A stretch of DNA of 45,504 nt from contig JAVBLO010000087.1 in the NCBI GenBank assembly GCA_031553415.1, forward strand, positions 1 through 45,504. The letters run 5' to 3'. Source of the stretch: JAIRVZ01 sp031553415 (GTDB lineage: Bacteria; Bacteroidota; Bacteroidia; Bacteroidales; Azobacteroidaceae). Shown in pieces: positions 41,187 to 45,504 of this stretch. Numbering within the stretch: the stretch's first letter is position 1; each line of letters opens with the position of its first letter. A program made the translations under genes and the position numbers. The notes beneath the pieces are model-generated. The model ran no database searches. It worked only from the letters and a program-made list of their open reading frames with translations, and was not told the DNA's origin.

Positions 41187-43897
41187 CAATCAAACAATTT
41201 CCTTTGTCCAATGATTTCGTCCAGAATATCAGATGGCGATTTTTCGTCTTCTTCCGGATTCAGGTCGATTTCCGTTACCTCCGGCTGTTGTTCCGGTTCC
41301 GGGAAACGGGTTGGTTCCAGTTCATTGACTGTACTGATTTCATAAGTGGTAAGGCGCTTTCCTTTGGCTTTATAACTTTTTACTGCAATAAATTCTTCAG
41401 CATCTATCACCATCGGCTCACGGAAATTGTCGTGACCCCCGAAGACAATTTCCATACGTGGATAAACTTCATCCGTAAGCAAAATAAGACTCGAATTGTT
41501 ATTATCGCCTAAGAAGTTCATCTTTTTCGTAGTTTCCTCGAATGTAAACCTTTTTAAGTATGGTTTTCCTTCCTGATCGGCATCATATAAAGCGGCAGAC
41601 CAAACTTTATTGGGATTAAACTTCTCGATAACAAGAATGTTATCTTCGTAATGATTGCTTACATCAAAATTGCTTGTATAGAATTCACCGTTTTGCCGTA
41701 CTACCAGAATCAAATCATTAGCAAAGAATTCGCCAAGCAACTCTCCTCTTCCATCATAATTCAAACGAAGCACATCGCGATCGAACCAAACTTCACGCCC
41801 TCCCAATGTGGAACCACCTTTTTGCTTCAACGTAATTTTATGTACTTCAGCTTTAGTCAGGATATTACCCATCGATTGGCGTCCCTTGATTGCAATATCG
41901 CTGAAATTCTTATCAAAAACAAGCAACTTCTGACGGGGCTTTGGCTTCAGTATCACCTTGATAGTTTCAGCTTCTCCATTTGGATTGGGAGAAAAATAAA
42001 CAATACGGCTTCCTGCCGTTCCCTGCGTCACATCATATTCCTTATCACGAGTAACGCCTGTTACTGCAAAGCGTTTGATATAATACGGAGCAATTTTTCC
42101 GTCGCGATAAATCACATTATATATGGTACGGTTATCGTTCTTTTTGAATACATTGATATAAAGTATGTTTTTTCCGACAAACAATTTTTCGGCGATTTTC
42201 ACCACTTTATATTTTCCATCACGGAAGAAGATAATAATATCGTCAATATCAGAACAGTTGCAAACATACTCGTCTTTTTTCAATCCATAACCGATAAATC
42301 CTTCTTCACGGTTGATATACAGTTTTTCGTTGGCTTCTACCACTTTGGTTGCCTCAATTGTATCGAAACTGCGGATTTCTGTTCTGCGGGGATAATTTTT
42401 CCCGTATTTTTCTTTCAGCGTGGAGAACCAGTTGATAGTATATTCAACAATATGCGCAAGATGATAATTGATTTCTTCTACTTGTGTTTTGTAACCGGCA
42501 ATCAATTCATCAGCTTTATCTTTGTTGAATTTCAGGATGCGTCCCATCTTGATTTCCATGAGGCGCAAAATATCATCACGGTTAATTTCACGGATAAACA
42601 AAGGTTTGAAAGGAGTCAGCCTTGCATCAATGTGTCCGATGGCCTCATCCATTGTTTTGGCATTCTCAAATTCTTTGTCTTTGTAAATCCGTTCTTCGAT
42701 AAATATTTTTTCCAAAGAAGCGAAGAGCAAGCTTTCTAACAATTCTCCTTTTTGAATTTCCAATTCCAATTGAAGTAAACGCAGCGTATTATCCGCGCAA
42801 TGCCTCAATACATCCGAAACACACAAGAAATGCGGTTTGTTATTTTCGATAATACAACAGTTCGGGGAAATACTGATTTCGCAATCGGTAAAAGCATAAA
42901 GCGCATCAATTGTTTTATCGGATGAAACTCCCGGAGCCAGATGAATAACAATTTCAGCATTTTTCGCTGTCATATCATCTACTTTCCGGATTTTGATCTT
43001 GCCTTTATCATTGGCTTTCAAGATAGATTCCGTTAAAGTAGAAGTTGTTTTCCCGAAAGGAATTTCAGTGACCGAAAGCGTTTTGTTATCGACTTTATTG
43101 ATTTTGGCGCGCACTTTTACAGAGCCGCCCCTTTCTCCATCATTATACTTGCCTACATCAATATATCCTCCGGTTTGAAAATCGGGATATAAGGTAAAAC
43201 TTTCGTTTTTAAGGTGAGTAATAGAAGCATCCAGCAATTCATTGAAATTGTGTGGTAATATTTTGGATGAAAGTCCTACGGCAATACCTTCTACTCCCTG
43301 CGCCAACAACAAAGGAAATTTAATAGGAAGCGTTATGGGTTCTTTGTTACGGCCATCGTAAGATAACTTCCAATCGGTAGTTTTCGGATTAAAAACAACT
43401 TCGAGGGCGAATTTAGTGAGCCTGGCTTCGATATAACGGGGCGCTGCAGCACCATCGCCCGTCAGGATATTTCCCCAGTTTCCCTGGCAATCGACCAGCA
43501 TGTCTTTTTGTCCGAGCTGCACAAGCGCATCCCCGATAGAAGCATCTCCGTGCGGGTGGAATTTCATGGTTTCTCCCACGATGTTCGCGACCTTGTTATA
43601 ACGGCCGTCTTCCAAACGGCGCATAGTGTGGAGAATCCGTCGTTGTACGGGTTTCAATCCGTCGTTGATATGCGGAACCGCACGTTCCAGGATAACATAA
43701 GAAGCATAATCCAAAAACCAGTTCTGGTACATTCCCGACAGATGGTGTTTTATCGTACCATCACCACCTCCCGGAACTTTATATTCGGAATGGGTTGCCG
43801 AAGATGACAATTCGTTTTCTTCATTCAGTTGTTCATCATTCGTATCACCAGCAGGAATTTCCGGTGTTTCTTCTTCGTTGATATCTTCAATGCTCAT
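41186..43897 (-). CDS. parC: DNA topoisomerase IV subunit A-like protein
   Basis: 903 aa. After an acidic N-terminus (DINEEETPEIPAGDTNDEQ) the breakage-reunion domain shows YASYVILERAVPHINDGLKP, RRILHTMRRLEDGRYNK, GETMKFHPHGDASIGDALVQ, GDGAAAPRYIEARL with the active-site Tyr near residue 155, and GVEGIAVGLSSKILPHN. The C-terminal third is a beta-propeller-like DNA-wrapping domain lacking a clear GyrA-box, which favours topoisomerase IV over gyrase. The enzyme separates daughter chromosomes together with a ParE subunit not found in this window. A -7 box lies 49 bp upstream. The acidic Glu/Asp tail (NPEEDEKSPSDILDEIIGQ) is typical of Bacteroidetes versions. Confidence 0.92.
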   Translation of the reverse strand: MSIEDINEEETPEIPAGDTNDEQLNEENELSSSATHSEYKVPGGGDGTIKHHLSGMYQNWFLDYASYVILERAVPHINDGLKPVQRRILHTMRRLEDGRYNKVANIVGETMKFHPHGDASIGDALVQLGQKDMLVDCQGNWGNILTGDGAAAPRYIEARLTKFALEVVFNPKTTDWKLSYDGRNKEPITLPIKFPLLLAQGVEGIAVGLSSKILPHNFNELLDASITHLKNESFTLYPDFQTGGYIDVGKYNDGERGGSVKVRAKINKVDNKTLSVTEIPFGKTTSTLTESILKANDKGKIKIRKVDDMTAKNAEIVIHLAPGVSSDKTIDALYAFTDCEISISPNCCIIENNKPHFLCVSDVLRHCADNTLRLLQLELEIQKGELLESLLFASLEKIFIEERIYKDKEFENAKTMDEAIGHIDARLTPFKPLFIREINRDDILRLMEIKMGRILKFNKDKADELIAGYKTQVEEINYHLAHIVEYTINWFSTLKEKYGKNYPRRTEIRSFDTIEATKVVEANEKLYINREEGFIGYGLKKDEYVCNCSDIDDIIIFFRDGKYKVVKIAEKLFVGKNILYINVFKKNDNRTIYNVIYRDGKIAPYYIKRFAVTGVTRDKEYDVTQGTAGSRIVYFSPNPNGEAETIKVILKPKPRQKLLVFDKNFSDIAIKGRQSMGNILTKAEVHKITLKQKGGSTLGGREVWFDRDVLRLNYDGRGELLGEFFANDLILVVRQNGEFYTSNFDVSNHYEDNILVIEKFNPNKVWSAALYDADQEGKPYLKRFTFEETTKKMNFLGDNNNSSLILLTDEVYPRMEIVFGGHDNFREPMVIDAEEFIAVKSYKAKGKRLTTYEISTVNELEPTRFPEPEQQPEVTEIDLNPEEDEKSPSDILDEIIGQRKLFD

Positions 43898-44292
43898 ATC
43901 AATAATAATCTACTTACTAAGTCCTTGAATTATTTTTTATGAGGCCAAAGATACTTATTTTTGGCAAAATTTCCTTCTTCCAGTCAAATGAAAAATCGTA
44001 AAACAATTTTCAAACGATTGTTGTACTCCTTATTCAAATGCGGGCAAAAACATTCAAATCGTTCCCGAATGTAGCTTAAATAAAAGTCAAGATAACTTCT
44101 AAGTGTAAACCAATATTTCAAAGACCGTTTGAAATACTACTTTCTTTTATAATCAAAATCCCTTAACGATTTTTCAAAACCTCGTAATACAATCTAAATT
44201 ATCCCTTCTACTTTTGCGGCCGTAATCAATAATTATTTGGCCAGATGATATTGTTATTCTATTTATTTATCCACATCTTAAATTTGAATTTT
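43898..44292. other. 395-bp divergent intergenic region: two -7 boxes and an inverted repeat
   Basis: TATCTTTG on the minus strand (43946-43953) is a -7 box for the topoisomerase gene. TACTTTTG on the plus strand (44209-44216) is one for the HU-like gene. Between them ATTTCAAA-GACCG-TTTGAAAT (44115-44135) is an 8-bp-arm inverted repeat, and the word TTCAAA recurs about five times from 44008 to 44180. A single perfect DnaA-box word, TTATCCACA, is at 44267-44275. No gene or RNA was recognised here. Confidence 0.45.
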
Positions 44293-44850
44293 ATGTTGAA
44301 GTATGCATTAGTAGAGAGTGCAATGGCGACAGTACCTAACAATTGTGTTGCTGTGGTTTCCAGTCCTGAAGTTAAGGACCTTAACGATGTGATTAATTTT
44401 ATGATTGCCGAGGGTACCGGTCTGACCCGTCCTCAAGCCCTGGCTTATTTCGAAAAACTGATTCAAACCGTTGAGTATTTTGTCGGGCAAGGACACCGTG
44501 TAAAGACACCTTTGATAAAGGTTTGTCCAACCATCACCGGAACCTTTAAAGACAAGAAGGATACTTTTGATTCTTCCCGTCACCGGATTAATATCCGTGC
44601 TACAGCAGGATTGCGGTTAAAAGAACTTCCTTCTAAAATTAAGTTGGAAAAAGTCGCAGTTGCCCAACAGTCTCCCGACCCACAGTTGTTTATCGATGGC
44701 AGCAGTCAGGAAATGAATCTTTCGGCCAGTCCGGGTGGCATCGGTGTATTGAAAGGTATTTTACTGAAGTTCGACCCGGCCGATTCTTTACAGGGAGTAT
44801 TCTTTGCCGCAGCCGATAATCCTTTTGTAGAAATCTACGATTCTGGTTAA
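44293..44850 (+). CDS. HU-like DNA-binding domain protein with C-terminal DUF4469
   Basis: 185 aa from the ATG at 44293 (MLKYALVESAMATVPNNCVA); an upstream ATG at 44245 adds an unlikely hydrophobic extension. Residues 1-115 have the Bacteroidetes HU/IHF-like fold (LNDVINFMIAEGTGLTRPQA, FEKLIQTVEYFVGQGHRVKT, FDSSRHRINIRATAG). The C-terminal ~65 residues (FIDGSSQEMNLSASPGG, GILLKFDPADSLQGVFF) fit DUF4469, an Ig-like domain. Such proteins occur widely in Bacteroidales, often next to a phage-type lysozyme or amidase gene, as here with the GH108 remnant. The role may be DNA binding or prophage-related; it is not established. Confidence 0.8.
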   Translation: MLKYALVESAMATVPNNCVAVVSSPEVKDLNDVINFMIAEGTGLTRPQALAYFEKLIQTVEYFVGQGHRVKTPLIKVCPTITGTFKDKKDTFDSSRHRINIRATAGLRLKELPSKIKLEKVAVAQQSPDPQLFIDGSSQEMNLSASPGGIGVLKGILLKFDPADSLQGVFFAAADNPFVEIYDSG

Positions 44851-45034
44851 AGCTATGTCCCGGAACGGGAATCATATTCTAAAAGGAGAACTTAAAGAAA
44901 GTATTAATGTCTAAATTAATGTGAGTTGAAATCAATGAATGTTTTTTAGAAGAGGCTGAAAGCCTCAAAGCAATAGTGTAGGGCCCTAATCAAAACAATC
45001 ATCTCAATCTTAACTCTTAATTTTTAACTAATTT

Positions 45035-45220
45035 ATGGCAACTATAGATAAATTCACACCCTTTCTCCTGAAGTGGGAAGGGGGATTTGTAAACGATTCC
45101 CTCGACTTGGGAGGAGCTACCAACATGGGTGTAACTCTCAAAACATGACAGGATGTCGGATATGACAAAAACGATGACGGCATCATCAATGAAGTAAAGC
45201 TATATGTCCCTGAAAAATAA
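45035..45220 (+). pseudogene. GH108 N-acetylmuramidase (phage-type endolysin) pseudogene
   Basis: From the ATG at 45035 the frame reads FTPFLLKWEGGFVND, LDLGGATNMGVTLKT, then TGA at 45146-45148, then QDVGYDKNDDGIINE. This is the start of GH108 muramidases: the catalytic Glu is in KWEGG, and the family has Trp where TGA stands, so a TGG-to-TGA change is likely. After about 55 codons similarity is lost near 45190, where an unrelated opposing gene fragment begins; the typical length is about 170-250 aa. It is therefore doubly broken, by a stop and a truncation. Confidence 0.75.
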
Positions 45221-45504
45221 ACTCTTGCGTTGCTTTTTCGAATAAATCATTGATTACAGAGAATCCTTCCTTTTGGAACAACCCAATAAGATATTCAGAA
45301 AAAGCTATTTGCACAACCTGTTTAGTCTCGCTGGATTTAATGGGAAGTGGGATTGGCAATGGAAGGAGCCTGTTGTTGCATGATTCTGGCTGTAACCAAC
45401 AACCGGGATGCTATGGCATTGTGTTCTCCATCCCGCAATTCCAAACCAAAACTGTATGCGGCGATTTCTTTTGCCGCTTTATCCAAACCGAATTGTTCGA
45501 AAAA
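45186..45504 (-). pseudogene. Unidentified gene fragment, apparently frameshifted (continues off right edge)
   Basis: On the minus strand the frame entering at 45504 reads FGLDKAAKEIAAYSFGLELR, then RLLVTARIMQQQAPS, and stops at 45337-45339. In the neighbouring frame a coding-like stretch continues (SSETKQVVQIAFSEYLIGLF, then EGFSVINDLFEKATQEFIF) to a TGA at 45186-45188. The two pieces read as one helical protein broken by a frameshift near 45340-45370. The end overlaps the broken end of the GH108 gene, so the two truncated genes seem to be fused by a deletion or insertion. I do not recognise the family. Confidence 0.5.

Noticed and set aside
41121..41189. Upstream extension of the outer-membrane-like gene to 41189
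   Set aside because: It runs through the perfect palindrome and lacks a signal peptide at its start; the ATG at 41120 begins a clear signal sequence.
41651..42739. 362-codon plus-strand open frame
   Set aside because: Entirely antisense to the topoisomerase gene, which has clear motifs; the frame has no recognisable domain.
44267..44275. Perfect DnaA-box word TTATCCACA, with another (reverse) at 471-479, as a sign of a replication origin
   Set aside because: Single isolated copies, no cluster, no dnaA/dnaN neighbours; one or two such words are expected by chance in this length.
1..45504. tRNA, rRNA or CRISPR arrays
   Set aside because: No cloverleaf with tRNA-like conserved loops, no rRNA-like stretch and no regular repeat-spacer array was found; the four-armed repeats at 187-358 and 9705-9878 lack tRNA consensus bases.

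Overview
The window looks like part of a Bacteroidales chromosome. The evidence is the recurring Bacteroidetes-type -7 promoter box (TAnnTTTG), the weak Shine-Dalgarno signals, several type IX secretion (T9SS) C-terminal sorting domains, an HU-like/DUF4469 protein and the AT-rich coding style. I cannot name the genus from sequence alone.

Layout. (1) 1-9519, all minus strand: an RHS polymorphic-toxin island. In transcription order it holds a T9SS-sorted secreted protein (9519-8401), a 1031-codon SpvB/TcB-like YD-repeat protein (8354-5283), a 1100-aa RHS core with a toxin-like tip (5271-1969), a lipoprotein that is the likely immunity protein (1965-1423), an orphan tip with a papain-like His/Cys pattern (1405-806), a four-TM protein that is its likely immunity partner (800-426), and a start-less fragment of the RHS core running off the left edge. 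Two copies of a ~173-bp multi-hairpin repeat bracket the operon (187-358 and 9705-9878). An IS1182-type transposase remnant and a perfect 34-bp inverted repeat follow. (2) 10644-12079: an ECF sigma-factor operon with a textbook promoter. (3) 12194-17487, minus strand: hydroxylamine reductase Hcp, a DUF3137 + LemA pair, a BASS-type transporter and a small secreted protein. Two gene tails are buried between them, a T9SS sorting signal and an OmpR/KdpE-type response-regulator end. (4) 17501-19699: a secreted M6-like metalloprotease with a repetitive beta-rich tail.

(5) 19838-29138, minus strand: a large apparent membrane-stress module in at least two transcription units. It contains a YbjN-like protein, PspA, a DUF2007 protein, a YqiJ/NfeD-like membrane protein, a flotillin and a 1610-aa coiled-coil AAA+ 'DNA repair ATPase'. 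A divergent XRE regulator lies beside it (29231-29902). (6) 29904-39265: long-chain acyl-CoA ligase, a T9SS-sorted trypsin-like protease, PurL and a TPM/YgcG-like membrane protein. (7) 39215-43897, minus strand: S41 peptidase lipoprotein, an outer-membrane-like protein and topoisomerase IV subunit A. (8) 44293-45504: an HU-like/DUF4469 protein, a GH108 endolysin pseudogene stopped by an in-frame TGA, and a frameshifted gene fragment at the right edge.

Most unusual content: the RHS cassette array with its T9SS-linked partner; the multi-branched repeat whose two copies differ by compensatory base-pair changes; the flotillin/AAA+/PspA module; and a family of 10-bp-periodic repeats, one of which forms the signal-peptide n-region of a gene.
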